A stretch of 54,978 nucleotides of DNA from an uncultured Planctomycetia bacterium (GCA_938003765.1 CALKYE010000248.1:1-54978), one strand, 5' to 3'; shown: positions 10,303 to 21,250, counted from the stretch's first letter. Program-made: numbers and translations. Notes: generated by a model not told the origin, from the sequence alone.

Positions 10303-11433
10303 TCACGCGTCCTTGTCGGCCTTGCGGTTGTTCGAGTACAGGCCGCTCAGCTCCTCGTCCGGCGTGCCGTCGTCGTGCCAGTAGCGCCACTGACCCTCGC
10401 GTCGATCGTTCACGTACTGGCCCTCGCACTGCTTCTGCCCGTTGGAGAACCACATGCGGTACGGACCGTTGAGCTTGCCGTCGCGCCACTCCTCGGTGGA
10501 GCGCTTCTGCTCGTTGTCGTGCCAGCTCGTCCAGCTGCCGACCATCTTGCCCTGGTCGTAGGAGCCCTGCGCCTGAGGCTTGCCGCTCTCGTGCCAGCGC
10601 TGCCACGGACCCTGCTCACGCCCGGCTTCCCACGCGCCTTCGAATTCCTTCTGGCCGTTGGCGTACCACTTCGTCCACATGCCGGTCTGGCCGCCGACGT
10701 CGAACAGGCCCTCGCTCTGCTTCTGACCGTTCTCGTGCCAGGTGGTCCACTTGCCCATGGCCACGCCGTTGTCGAAGCCGCCCTCCTGCTGCTTGGTCCC
10801 GTTGCGATGCCAGAACAGCCAGGGGCCGTGCTGCAGATCGCGTCGGTAGGCGCCTTCCTGGTACTTCGACTTGCCGTCGTCGAAGTACATCACGTACAGC
10901 CCGTCGCGCAGGTTGCCGCGGTACTCGCCCTCCGAGCGCAGGTTCCCGTTGGAGTACCACTCGCGCCAGAGACCCTCCTTCAAGTCGCTCTCGTAGCGGC
11001 CCTCGCTGACCAGCGTCCCGGTCACGTGGTAGCTGCGCCAGACGCCTTCCTGTCGGCCGGCGACGAACTGCCCGGCGCGCGAGGGAGTGCCCACGTTGGG
11101 GTGGTAGAACACCCAGGTCCCCGTCCGGGCGTAGTCGAGGTAGTCGCCGATCGAGCGGCGCTTGCCGTCCTCGAAGTACTGCACCCAGCGGCCCTCGCGC
11201 CGCCCGTCGCGCAGCTCGCCTTCGGCGGCCAGCGCGCCGGACGGGAAGCGCAACTGGAGGTCCACGCGTTGGGGCGGGGCCGGGATCTGCACCTGCTTGG
11301 CCGCGTCGCCCGCGCCGGTCGGCGTCTGCGGCGCGGAAGGTTGCTGCGCGGCGGGCTGCTGCGCCACCGCCGGGGCCCCGAAGCAGCCGAGCAGTCCGGC
11401 GGCCATCCACAGCTCGAACAGAGATCGGGTCAT
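10303..11433 (-). CDS. Secreted MORN_2-repeat protein (YwqK-like)
   Basis: A 376-residue protein: signal peptide (MTRSLFELWMAAGLL, then a Gln/Pro/Ala-rich linker) followed by about 12 imperfect repeats of roughly 23 residues, each with the core G-x-W-x-x-W/Y and NGQK-x-x-EG, typical of MORN_2 (PF07661-type) repeats. Databases often label such proteins toxin-antitoxin antitoxin YwqK, but no toxin partner is adjacent, and export makes that role doubtful. The repeats form an extended beta solenoid, probably for binding at the cell surface. ATG at 11433 is chosen for the signal peptide. Divergent from the ECF sigma gene with 89 bp between. Confidence 0.82.
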   Translation of the reverse strand: MTRSLFELWMAAGLLGCFGAPAVAQQPAAQQPSAPQTPTGAGDAAKQVQIPAPPQRVDLQLRFPSGALAAEGELRDGRREGRWVQYFEDGKRRSIGDYLDYARTGTWVFYHPNVGTPSRAGQFVAGRQEGVWRSYHVTGTLVSEGRYESDLKEGLWREWYSNGNLRSEGEYRGNLRDGLYVMYFDDGKSKYQEGAYRRDLQHGPWLFWHRNGTKQQEGGFDNGVAMGKWTTWHENGQKQSEGLFDVGGQTGMWTKWYANGQKEFEGAWEAGREQGPWQRWHESGKPQAQGSYDQGKMVGSWTSWHDNEQKRSTEEWRDGKLNGPYRMWFSNGQKQCEGQYVNDRREGQWRYWHDDGTPDEELSGLYSNNRKADKDA

Positions 11434-11522
11434 GGTGAGCGAAAGAGTAGCACCGCCATCGCGCCGGCACAGGTTGGAGTCGGGCGCCGGACTCGGCCCG
11501 CGCGACACTATGCTGGTCGACC

Positions 11523-12143
11523 GTGGACGATCTCACCGCTTCGTTCGAGCTGGTTCAGCGCGCCCAGGCGGGCGATGAAGAGGCCCGCAATCGGCTCTTC
11601 ACGCGCTACTACGACCGCGTGCGACGCATCGTGCGCATGCGTCTGGGGCCGGCCCTGCGCGCGCACCTGGAAGACGGCGACATCCTCCAGGAAACCTTCG
11701 CTGCGGCCGTCGAGGCGCTGGATCGCTTCGAAATGCGCGACGACGCCAGCCTGATCAACTGGCTCGCCAAGCTGGCGCAGCACAAGATCATCGCGGCCGC
11801 GGACTACCACTCCGCGAAGAAGCGCGATGCGCGGCTCGAAGTGCGCCTCTCCAGTCGCGGCCCCCTCGACGATTCGAGCTGCGTGGCGCGCGAGTTGGCC
11901 GGATCGATGTCGACGCCCGGCGACCATGTGGCGCGCGAAGAGGTCAAGGAGATCGTCGAGGACTGCGTGGCCGAGCTTCCGCCCGAGTACCGGGAGCTGA
12001 TCCTGCTGCGCGACTACGCCGGCGGCTCGTGGGAGCGGGTGGCGGCCGAAACCGGCCGTCCGAGCGCCGAAGCGGCGCGCATGATGCACGCACGCGCGCT
12101 GGTGGAGCTCTCGAAGCTGGTTCGAGCCCGCGGCGTGCGCTGA
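11523..12143 (+). CDS. ECF-family RNA polymerase sigma factor
   Basis: A 206-residue sigma-70 family factor. Region 2 (about residues 20-70) contains RNRLFTRYYDRVRRIVR and the DILQETF promoter-melting helix; region 4 (about 145-200) contains LPPEYRELILLRDYAGGSW followed by a helix-turn-helix. The 70-residue linker is longer than in the shortest ECF factors. GTG at 11523 is the start, with a -10-like TATGCT 8 nt upstream, suggesting a leaderless transcript. No anti-sigma gene follows on the same strand. The divergent MORN operon or the secreted protease downstream could be targets, which is only a positional guess. Confidence 0.9.
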   Translation: MDDLTASFELVQRAQAGDEEARNRLFTRYYDRVRRIVRMRLGPALRAHLEDGDILQETFAAAVEALDRFEMRDDASLINWLAKLAQHKIIAAADYHSAKKRDARLEVRLSSRGPLDDSSCVARELAGSMSTPGDHVAREEVKEIVEDCVAELPPEYRELILLRDYAGGSWERVAAETGRPSAEAARMMHARALVELSKLVRARGVR

Positions 12144-12325
12144 GAGCGTCGTCCGCGCCCCGGCGGCGCCCGGTCGCGCCGGATGTCCGCGGCGCGAGTT
12201 GCCCAAGCGCCAAAGCGGGGCATGCTTGCTCCAGGACGGCTTGCGGATCGGCCTGGGGGCTGGACGAAATCGCGTCCAGGGTGGAAAACCAGCGTGGCCG
12301 CTGGTCCGCGCCCGAGGCACCCGCC

Positions 12326-13879
<1,554 letters not shown>

Positions 13880-13898
13880 TCGGCGCGCGGCGCCCGCG

Positions 13899-14537
13899 CT
13901 AGCGATCGAAGCGCGCGCCCTCGAACACGAGCGACGCGATCCGCCACTGTCCCTCGTGGCGCACGAGCGAGAACACGTCCGCTCCCTGCCAGCTCTGAGC
14001 CTCGTGGCCCGACGGATCGACGGCGCGGTAGTGCGTCACGACGCTCGCCACCGAGCCGGTCGTTTCGACGTAGGGGGTCTCGAGTTCGATGCGCAGCGGA
14101 GTTTCGCGCGCGCCCGCGCCCATGTGCTGGCGCACGTAGTCCTCCACGCGCATGACCACCACGCTGGAGCCCTCGCCCAGCGCGCGACTGCGGATGGTGG
14201 CCAAGGTCGCGTCGGGCCAGAAGTGCTGCGCCAGCGCCGACCCATCGCCGGAGGCGTAGTCGCGGTAGTAGTCGTCGAGCAGTCGGCGCACGTCTGGATC
14301 CGGCGCGACCGCAGGCGCCGAGACGCTCGGCGCGGGCGCGTTGGTCGCAGCTGCGGCCTCGAGCGCGCCCACCTCTCCGGCGACCGACTGAGGGTTCTCT
14401 GCGCGCGGCGCCGGAGCCGGTAGCTGAAGCGCGCCGCTCTCGGCGCGAGTCTCTGGAGCGCGGACGGGGCCTGCAACGTCCGCAACGCGGCAAGAGGCCG
14501 CTCCCAACGCGCAGACGAGCCAAACACGCAAACGCAT
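13899..14537 (-). CDS. Putative lipoprotein with NTF2/SnoaL-like domain
   Basis: A 212-residue protein with a short signal (MRLRVWLVCALGAASC), an imperfect lipobox with Cys at about residue 17, and a Pro/Ala-rich linker. A C-terminal domain of about 115 residues starts with DPDVRRLLDDYYRDYASGDGSALAQHFW, then alternates strands (VVVMRVEDYV, GSVASVVTHYRAV, VRHEGQWRIASLVFEG) as in NTF2-like DUF4440/SnoaL folds. No catalytic residues can be named. It begins 8 bp after the MORN lipoprotein gene stops, so the two form an operon at the outer membrane or periplasmic face. The fold assignment is from pattern only. Confidence 0.72.
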   Translation of the reverse strand: MRLRVWLVCALGAASCRVADVAGPVRAPETRAESGALQLPAPAPRAENPQSVAGEVGALEAAAATNAPAPSVSAPAVAPDPDVRRLLDDYYRDYASGDGSALAQHFWPDATLATIRSRALGEGSSVVVMRVEDYVRQHMGAGARETPLRIELETPYVETTGSVASVVTHYRAVDPSGHEAQSWQGADVFSLVRHEGQWRIASLVFEGARFDR

Positions 14538-14545
14538 GGCGCTGC

Positions 14546-15604
14546 TCAGTCGCCCACGCGCTCGCCCGCGCGGTACTCGCCGGTCATCCGGGCGTGGATC
14601 GAACCATCGCTGTTCCAGTAGGTCCATCGTCCCTCGCGTTGACCTTCGAGCATCTGCCCGTCCGACTCAGGCTTCCCGTCGATGTGCCAGGTCCGCGCAC
14701 GACCGTTGGGGCGTCCGCCAGCATATTCGATCCGACTCTTGATCTGCGCGCCGCCGGGGTGGAACTCGATCTGCTCGCCCTGCGCCAGACCGTTCAGGTA
14801 GTTCCCCTTGCGCACCGGCGCGCCTTGCTCGTCGTACTCCTCGTACACGCCGTGCAGTCGTCCGGCGGCGTAGTTCTCGACGCGGATGAGCACATCCTCC
14901 GCGCTGCGGTAGCGCCACTCGCCCACCCTCGCGCCGTGCTCGTACCGACCACTCTCCGAGGCGGGCCCTTCGAAGTGCCACTGGATCCAATCGCCGTGCG
15001 GCAGGTCGTTGCTCCAGTTCGTGCGCGCGCGCCGGTGCGAGCCGTCCCACCACAGCTCCTCGAGTCCCTCGAGCTTGCCGCGCGCGTAGTGCGAGCGCTG
15101 GATCAACTCGTTCATCGGATCGAAGCGCCGCAACTCGCCGTGGATCACGCCGCGGTCGTACTCGGTCTCCGCCAGGCGCAGTCCCGTTTCGTAGAAGGTC
15201 CTCAGCAGCCCGTGGCGCTCGCCGTCGAGGAACTCGCCCTGCTCGGCGAGGAACCCAGTCTCGAACCAGCGCAGGTAGGGACCGTGGTTGACGATGCCGT
15301 CCTCGACGCGTCGAACGGTGCGCGCGCTCTTGCGCACGCCGTTGGGGTGGTGGTCCTCGACCCAGTGGGCGCCTTCGGGCGGCGGCGGAAGCACGCTGTC
15401 CGCGCGCGGTAGCGTGTCCAGCAGCGCCGGGCTGGCCTGCGGAGTCGTCTCGGCCTCCGCCTCCGTCGCCGCGGGCGTCTCCACAGGCGCGCTCACGGCG
15501 GCGGGCTGCGGAGGCGCGGGCTCCGTCTGCGGCTTCGAAGCGCACGCGCTCAAGAGCGCGGCAGCGCACAGAGAGATCGCGATCGATGAGGGAACTACGG
15601 TCAT
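14546..15604 (-). CDS. MORN_2-repeat lipoprotein
   Basis: A 352-residue lipoprotein. The signal ends in a good lipobox (LLSACAS, Cys at about 21). A Pro/Ala/Glu-rich linker to about residue 80 is followed by about ten MORN_2 repeats of roughly 23 residues (HGPYLRWF, HGDWIQWHFEG, EGRWTYWNSDG and similar). It is a paralogue in architecture of the protein at 10303-11433, but membrane-anchored. It precedes the NTF2-like lipoprotein gene by 8 bp and lies 101 bp downstream of the exporter operon on the same strand. The repeats suggest a binding or scaffold role at the envelope. Confidence 0.83.
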   Translation of the reverse strand: MTVVPSSIAISLCAAALLSACASKPQTEPAPPQPAAVSAPVETPAATEAEAETTPQASPALLDTLPRADSVLPPPPEGAHWVEDHHPNGVRKSARTVRRVEDGIVNHGPYLRWFETGFLAEQGEFLDGERHGLLRTFYETGLRLAETEYDRGVIHGELRRFDPMNELIQRSHYARGKLEGLEELWWDGSHRRARTNWSNDLPHGDWIQWHFEGPASESGRYEHGARVGEWRYRSAEDVLIRVENYAAGRLHGVYEEYDEQGAPVRKGNYLNGLAQGEQIEFHPGGAQIKSRIEYAGGRPNGRARTWHIDGKPESDGQMLEGQREGRWTYWNSDGSIHARMTGEYRAGERVGD

Positions 15605-15705
15605 GCGGCGGTTCGGCGCAACCGCGCGCGCAGCGGCGCGGCGGAAGGAAGCGAGGTTACGGCGCCGCCCGTCCGCGCGCCACGCGTTGACGCGTCACCG
15701 CGCGC

Positions 15706-17340
15706 TCAGCGTTCGTTCGAGACCGGCGCTCCTCCGACCGCGGCGCCGGCCGCGACTTCGTCGTACGGCAGACCCAGGGCCGCGCGGTACTGAGCCAGTG
15801 CGCGGAAGTACTCTTCGTAGACGTCGACCAGACCACCCGCCGCCGCGGCGGCCTGCTGTTCGCGCAGGTTGACGCGCAGCAGATCACTCTGACCTGCGTC
15901 GAGCTGCACGCGCTCGGCCTGCGCCAGTTCATTGGCGAGGCGCACGTTCTCCTCGGCCTGCGCGATGCGCAGCCAAGTCTGCGTGAGCGCGGAACTGACG
16001 TCTCGAACCTCGTTGCGCAGCGCGTCGACGAGGAACTGACGTTCGCGAGTGAGCTTGCGGAGCTTGGCTTCGCTCTCGCGCACCTGCCCGCGCGCGAGGT
16101 TGCGCTGCAGCGGGAGCTGGAAGCGCAGCAGCGCCGTGAGTTCGAAGGGTTCCTTGTCGTCCGGCGTGGAGACCGCGCCGCCGAGGTCCTGGGAACCGAA
16201 CACGCCCGCGTCGAGCCGCGGCAACACGTCGTTGCGCGCGAGTTCGAGTTCGAGCTGCAGTCGCTCGAGTTCGACCTCCACCAGCCGCAGCTCGGGGCGC
16301 TGCGCGAGCGCGAGCTCCTCGTCCTCCGCACGCAGGACGTCCGCGGCCGCTCGGGGCATGGGGAACTCGTAGGGCAGCAACTCGTCGCGCGGAGTGGCCG
16401 GCTGGCCGCGCTCGTCGCGCCAGAACAGCGAGAGCGTGAGCGCCGCCTCCTGCAGGCTCCGCTCGGCGCGCAACAGCGCCGCGCGGCGATCGACGATCAG
16501 GCGCTGGTTCTCCGTGAGGTTGATCGCGGCGAGCAGCCCCTCCTGCACGGCCAGCTCGATCTGCGCCATGCGGTCTTCGGCCAGCGCCAGCAGTCGAACG
16601 GCGATCTCGCGACGCCGACCCGCCGCGACCCACTTCCAGTAGGACTGGGCCGCCTTCAACGTCGCCTCGAGACGCTTCTGGATCACGAGCGGCGCGGCGG
16701 CGTCGCGGACCAGTCGCGCGCGCCACAGCGAGACGCGCCGCGCGTCGATCTCGCGACCGGCGAGCAACGGCATGCTGACTCCCAGGCGCCACTCGCCGTC
16801 CTTGTTCGTCTTGCGCTTGCCGTCGTACACGGCGAAGTCGCCGCGGCCGATGCGGTAGCCGCTGGAGACGTTGAGTCCCCAGAACTCGAGCGGTTGCTCG
16901 ATCCCGATGTCGACGGTGTCGGCCTCGTAGAAGCCCTCGAGGTCGAACGCGCCGGTCGCGCCCAGACGCGTGTCGAAGCTCCCGCGCGACTGCTGCAACT
17001 TGCTCTCGGCGATCTCGACTTCCTCGAGCGCGGCCAGCACGAGCGGGAAGTGCGTCTCGACGGCGCGCAGCACGTCGTTCAGCTCGATCTCGGCGAAGGG
17101 CGCGTCGGTGGCTTCGTCGTCGGCGCGTCCGGAGCGTCCCAGCACGTGGATCGGCGCCAGCGGAGCGTGCGCCTGGTCCGCGTGGTCCAACGCAAATCGC
17201 CGGAGCACCTCCGCACGCGGCCCGGGCAACGGCTCGAACGCGGCCGGCGCTCGCAACTGGCAGGCGCCGACCAACGCCGCCGCCGCGAGCGCAACGCCGA
17301 CGCGCATGAGGCCCAACGGCTCGTTCGCGCGCACGCTCAT
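15706..17340 (-). CDS. TolC-family outer-membrane efflux protein
   Basis: A 544-residue outer-membrane factor. The N-terminal signal has a lipobox-like LVGAC near residue 27, so it may be lipidated. Two long helical repeats follow, with DVLRAVETHFPLVLAALEEVEIAESKLQQSRGSFD at the start of the first and RPELRLVEVELERL at the start of the second, and beta-barrel strands between them. It would form the outer-membrane channel for the exporter encoded upstream: its ATG at 17340 overlaps the HlyD-type gene's TGA by 4 bp (ATGA). A long N-terminal region of about 60 residues before the OEP fold is somewhat unusual. Confidence 0.9.
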   Translation of the reverse strand: MSVRANEPLGLMRVGVALAAAALVGACQLRAPAAFEPLPGPRAEVLRRFALDHADQAHAPLAPIHVLGRSGRADDEATDAPFAEIELNDVLRAVETHFPLVLAALEEVEIAESKLQQSRGSFDTRLGATGAFDLEGFYEADTVDIGIEQPLEFWGLNVSSGYRIGRGDFAVYDGKRKTNKDGEWRLGVSMPLLAGREIDARRVSLWRARLVRDAAAPLVIQKRLEATLKAAQSYWKWVAAGRRREIAVRLLALAEDRMAQIELAVQEGLLAAINLTENQRLIVDRRAALLRAERSLQEAALTLSLFWRDERGQPATPRDELLPYEFPMPRAAADVLRAEDEELALAQRPELRLVEVELERLQLELELARNDVLPRLDAGVFGSQDLGGAVSTPDDKEPFELTALLRFQLPLQRNLARGQVRESEAKLRKLTRERQFLVDALRNEVRDVSSALTQTWLRIAQAEENVRLANELAQAERVQLDAGQSDLLRVNLREQQAAAAAGGLVDVYEEYFRALAQYRAALGLPYDEVAAGAAVGGAPVSNER

Positions 17341-18698
17341 TTGTCGTCGCGATCCTTCGACTTGGGCTTCGACTTCCCACCACCCTTGTCCGCATCGCCG
17401 GATTCAGCGCTGCTCTGCGGACCGTTGCGCATCGAGGGCGGGAACGCGTTGAGCTGCCGCCAGATTTCGTAGCCGAGCTTGACGGTGTCGAGCAGCAGCC
17501 AGCCGTTCGTGCGCACGCCTTGCCGCAAGTAGCGACGATCGGGCCAGGGCGCGTCGGTCGGATCGGGCTCGACGAGCACGCGGAAGCGGCCATCGGGTCC
17601 GCCCTGCGCATCGACGAACAGCACGCGGCCGCCGAAGGTGCCGACGGCCACGGACGGCCAGCCGGCGAACTGCACGGCGGGCCAGCCCTCGAACTGCAGC
17701 CGCACCTCGCGCCCCTTGCTCACCAGCGGAGCGTCGAGGCCTCGCACCCAGAGCTCGACGACGAGGCGCTCGGTGTCGGGGATCAACTCGATCAGCGGAT
17801 CGCCCTGCGACAGGAAGTCCGCCGAGTTCGCGGCGTGGACGCGCAGCACGTAGCCGTCGCGCGGGGCGCTCACCGTCTGCGTCTTCTGTCGATCGAACTT
17901 GATCAGCGCATCGCCGAGTTCCTTCTCGGCGGCCGCCACCTTCGAGAGCGCATCCTCGCGCTGCGTGCGCGCCGATTCGATGCTCGACTGCGTCTGCGCG
18001 CGGACGCGCTCGACGTCGGCGGTCTTGGCCTGCAGGTCATTGCGCGACTGCTCGACCTTGGCGCGCGCCGCGGCCACCTTGTTGGTCGCAGCGATGAAGT
18101 CAGCTTCGGCCTTCTGGAACTCGAGCTCGGACACCACGCCCGAGCGGAGCAGCGTCGCCTTGCGTTCGAAGTCGAGCTGCTTCTGTCCCTGATCGGCGGC
18201 CAGCGCTTCCAGCTCGCGCTCATTGATCTCGACCGATTGGATCGCGCTCGCCACGCCCAATTCCGCGGCCGTGATCGACTGCGCGCGCGCTTGCTCGAGC
18301 AGGCCCATCTGGCCGGTGTAGACCTCGACCATGCGCTGCGCCGCGTCGAGCTTGTTGCGCGCGAACTCCACCTGCTGCTGCAGGCGCTGCGCGTATTGCG
18401 GGTCCTGGTCGCTCATCTCCGCCAGCACCTGCCCCTTCGTGACGAACACGCCCTCTTGCACGTCGAGGCGCACGAGCGGGCCGGTCACCGGCGCCGGGAT
18501 CGTCAGCGCGCGATCGAGCGGGTCGAGCGCGATCACGCGCCCCTGCGCCTGAACGTTCTGCACCCACGGCAGGAGGATCAGCGCTGGCGGCAGGATCAGG
18601 AACATCGCCCCGAGCACGCGCGCGAGCTTGTTCGCGGCGCGCGCCGGTCGGACGATCTGGAAGGCCGTCAAGCCCAGTCCTTCGAGTTCGGTGTTCAT
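17337..18698 (-). CDS. HlyD-family membrane-fusion protein
   Basis: A 453-residue periplasmic adaptor. A short cytoplasmic N-terminus precedes one membrane helix (LARVLGAMFLILPPALILLPWV, about 25-46). A lipoyl half-domain starts near VTGPLVRLDVQEG, a long alpha-helical hairpin runs from about 110 to 280, and the second lipoyl half follows (VSAPRDGYVLRVHAANSADFLSQGDPLIEL), then a beta-barrel domain. The C-terminus is charged (KSKPKSKDRDDK). It joins the ABC transporter to TolC, and both neighbours overlap it by 4 bp. Its size and the long hairpin fit type I secretion adaptors. Confidence 0.9.
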   Translation of the reverse strand: MNTELEGLGLTAFQIVRPARAANKLARVLGAMFLILPPALILLPWVQNVQAQGRVIALDPLDRALTIPAPVTGPLVRLDVQEGVFVTKGQVLAEMSDQDPQYAQRLQQQVEFARNKLDAAQRMVEVYTGQMGLLEQARAQSITAAELGVASAIQSVEINERELEALAADQGQKQLDFERKATLLRSGVVSELEFQKAEADFIAATNKVAAARAKVEQSRNDLQAKTADVERVRAQTQSSIESARTQREDALSKVAAAEKELGDALIKFDRQKTQTVSAPRDGYVLRVHAANSADFLSQGDPLIELIPDTERLVVELWVRGLDAPLVSKGREVRLQFEGWPAVQFAGWPSVAVGTFGGRVLFVDAQGGPDGRFRVLVEPDPTDAPWPDRRYLRQGVRTNGWLLLDTVKLGYEIWRQLNAFPPSMRNGPQSSAESGDADKGGGKSKPKSKDRDDK

Positions 18699-20905
18699 GG
18701 CGTAGCGCGAGGAGCGGGAACGGTGGATTCCTGGGCGGCTTGCGCCGGAGTGAGGACCGCGCCGTCAGGCAGGCGTAGCACTCGGTCGCAGCGCGCGAGC
18801 ACGTCGGGGCGATTGGTGGCGATGAGCAAGGTCCAGGGCGCGTCGCGCTCGAAGAGCACATCGAACACGCGTTCGCGCGAGGCGCCGGTGAGCGCTTCGA
18901 ACATGTCGCTGACCAGCAGGAGGCGCGGTCGGCCAGCGACGGCGCGCGCGAGTTGCAGGCGCACGAGCAGTCCGCGCGACAGCGGTCGGCCGGAGGCGCG
19001 GACCTCGGTGTCGAGGCCGCGCGGCAGGCGCTCGATCTCGTCGAGCATGTTCAGGCGCGCGAGCACCGCGTGCATGTCGTCGTCGGTCACGAACGGACGC
19101 GCGAGGCGGATGTTGTCGCGCAGCGCGCCCTCGAACAGCTCGACTTGCTCGACGATCGCGGTGCTGCGTCGAAGCGATTCGCGCGAGAGCGCACGCAGGT
19201 CGATGCCGTCGAGGCGCACCGCTCCAGAGTCGGGGTCGCGCAACCCCCACAAGATCTCGAGCAGCGAACTCTTGCCGGCGCCGCTCGGTCCGCAGATGCC
19301 GACGCGCTCGCCGGGTCGGACGTGCAAGTTCACTCCCGAGAACACGCCCGGCCCGCCCTCGATGCCCCACGCCAGTCCGCGCAGTTCCAGCTCCGCGGCG
19401 CGCGCGCCGGCGACGACGAGGTGCTGCTCGCCGCCCTGCGATTCGATGCGCAGGTCCAGCAGCTTTCCGACCTTGTCGGTCGCGGCCATCAAGTCGTAGA
19501 AGGACTCGAGGTGCTTGCCGAGCTTGGTGACGGAGCCCACCACCAGCGTGACGATTAGCTCGGCGGCTACGAGTTGGCCGAGCGTCAAGCTGCCCTCCAT
19601 CACGAGCAAACCGCCGACGCCGAGCAACGTGGTGCTCGCCAGCGCTTGCAATGCGAAGGCGCCGACGTAGTGCGAGAACACCACGCGGAAGTGCGCGGCG
19701 CGGTGTTCGAGGAACGCGCGCGTGAGCCGGTCGGTGCGTTCGAACACCAGTCGCAGCGCGCCGCTCGACTTGTACAGGAGCGGATTGCGCGCGATCTCCT
19801 CGAGCCACGCGACGACCTCGTACTTGGCGCGGCTCTCCGCCTTGGCGGTCTTCATGCCCTTGCGCAGCGGACTGAACACGATCAGCGCGATCGTGAGCAG
19901 CAGCACGACGTCGAAGGCCAGAAGCAACGGGTGGTAGAAGGCCAGCACCATCAACCCGATGCCCGTGCTCAGCACCAGGGCCAGGCCGTCGAGCAACAGC
20001 ATCGCTCCGAGCTTCTGGATGCTGACGATGTCGAGGAAGCGATTGACGAGTTCGGGCGCGTAGGCGTTCTCGTGCACGCTGAGGTGCGTGCGCGGAAGGC
20101 GCGCCGACAGATCGGCGACCACGCGCACGAACAAGCGGCGCTGGAGCATCTCGACCACCCACGTCTGCGTGACACCGAGCACGCCAGCGAAGGTCAGCCC
20201 GAGGAACAACAGCAGCACGACGACCACCAGCGGCGGAAGCGCGCCTCCGAGCGCCACGAAGTTGACCAGCGCCTGCACGGCGATGGGCGTCGCGAGCGAC
20301 AGCACGCCGACGGCGACCGCGAAGAGCGCGACGGTCACGACGTCGCCGCGGTCCGGCGCGATCATGTTCCGCAGGCGGCGCAGCGGCGGTGTGGGACCCG
20401 GCTCGGGCTGAGCGCTGCTGGGCGCGGCGGCGCCGTGCTCGTCCGACGTGTTGAGCGTTTCGACGCGCGCGCGCAGCCACCGCCGCCGACGCTCGCCCTC
20501 GAGGCCGCACAGCGCGGCGAGTTCCGCGAACTCCACCTCGCGCGTCTCGTCGGGTGTCCCGTCGCGACGAGTGGTGACCTGCGCCTTCGTTCCGCGTCCG
20601 CGCACGAGCACCCACGACGCGGGCGCGTCCGGCGCGGCGTCTGTGGCTTCGACCGCGGTGAGCAGCACCTCGTTCCAACGCAACCACTCGGCCAGTTCGG
20701 CGTGACTGGCCTCGAGCAGCTCCACGTGGAGGCTCATGGACTCGGCGGCGAGGTGGAGCCAGTCGAGCGAATCGAGCGGAACCTGGCCGCCCGCGGGCAG
20801 AGCGCGCTCCAACCCGGTGGCCAGGGCCTCGATGTGGGCCGGCGTCGCGGAGGCGGAGGTCAGGTCGGCCAAGGCACGTGCGGCGGCTTGGATCTTTCCC
20901 TGCAT
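18695..20905 (-). CDS. ABC exporter, fused permease and ATPase, degenerate ATPase motifs
   Basis: A 736-residue half-transporter. Residues 1-170 form a soluble N-terminal domain whose order of elements loosely resembles the inactive C39-like domain of type I secretion ABC proteins. A six-helix permease occupies about 185-470 and a nucleotide-binding domain about 505-720. Walker A (GPSGAGKSS, about 538-546) and the Q-loop (VEQVELFEG) are intact. The signature is LSRGL instead of LSGGQ, Walker B reads LLLVSDMFEAL without the usual DE pair, and the switch histidine is missing (IATNRPDV). First gene of the exporter operon. The transported substrate is unknown, and no obvious RTX or leader-peptide protein is adjacent. 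Confidence 0.88.
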   Translation of the reverse strand: MQGKIQAAARALADLTSASATPAHIEALATGLERALPAGGQVPLDSLDWLHLAAESMSLHVELLEASHAELAEWLRWNEVLLTAVEATDAAPDAPASWVLVRGRGTKAQVTTRRDGTPDETREVEFAELAALCGLEGERRRRWLRARVETLNTSDEHGAAAPSSAQPEPGPTPPLRRLRNMIAPDRGDVVTVALFAVAVGVLSLATPIAVQALVNFVALGGALPPLVVVVLLLFLGLTFAGVLGVTQTWVVEMLQRRLFVRVVADLSARLPRTHLSVHENAYAPELVNRFLDIVSIQKLGAMLLLDGLALVLSTGIGLMVLAFYHPLLLAFDVVLLLTIALIVFSPLRKGMKTAKAESRAKYEVVAWLEEIARNPLLYKSSGALRLVFERTDRLTRAFLEHRAAHFRVVFSHYVGAFALQALASTTLLGVGGLLVMEGSLTLGQLVAAELIVTLVVGSVTKLGKHLESFYDLMAATDKVGKLLDLRIESQGGEQHLVVAGARAAELELRGLAWGIEGGPGVFSGVNLHVRPGERVGICGPSGAGKSSLLEILWGLRDPDSGAVRLDGIDLRALSRESLRRSTAIVEQVELFEGALRDNIRLARPFVTDDDMHAVLARLNMLDEIERLPRGLDTEVRASGRPLSRGLLVRLQLARAVAGRPRLLLVSDMFEALTGASRERVFDVLFERDAPWTLLIATNRPDVLARCDRVLRLPDGAVLTPAQAAQESTVPAPRATP

Positions 20906-21250
20906 GCGGCGAGAGGCTGAGGCGAGGTGGCTGGACGTGGGGAGGAGCGCGGACGCGGGCCGGGACTCGGGCGGAGCGCGCGGCGCGTCCAGCGGCGCCG
21001 GTCACTCCTCGCGGGACTGACGATCGCGTCAATCCCGTCGCTCCAAGGCAGCTCAGGCCCCTGGGGGCCCGCCATCCGGAACACCCTGCCCTGCGCAAGG
21101 CGCGCCCTGGATAGCACAGCACCTTGGAAAAACGAGGGGCCGCGAACAAGGGTTTCCGCTCCCGCAGGGAACAAACCAACTCCCCCGCGCCCGCCTTCAG
21201 CGCACATGAGAATCTTGCCGGCGTGAGCAACGTCACCAGCTCCGGTGACC
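20906..21250. other. Structured GC-rich intergenic region
   Basis: This non-coding stretch lies between the exporter operon and the initiator tRNA remnant. It holds at least two hairpins: 21012-21037 (11-nt arms with one mismatch around a 4-nt loop) and 21056-21069 (perfect GGCCCC/GGGGCC around 2 nt). A less GC-rich patch at about 21110-21180 may hold the promoter of the exporter genes. I found no protein-coding reading frame that looks real. It could be a structured 5' leader for the exporter mRNA or a small RNA; it does not contain the SRP, tmRNA or RNase P signatures I looked for. Confidence 0.4.

Noticed and set aside
10303..11433. Toxin-antitoxin system based on the YwqK antitoxin label
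   Set aside because: The protein has a signal peptide and its only co-transcribed neighbour is another exported protein; no toxin-like gene is near.
20906..21250. SRP RNA, tmRNA or RNase P RNA in the intergenic region
   Set aside because: A GTTGGTTTGTTCCC stretch recalls the SRP RNA 5' end, but the conserved GGAAGGAAGCAGCC-type loop is missing; tmRNA and RNase P signatures were also not found.
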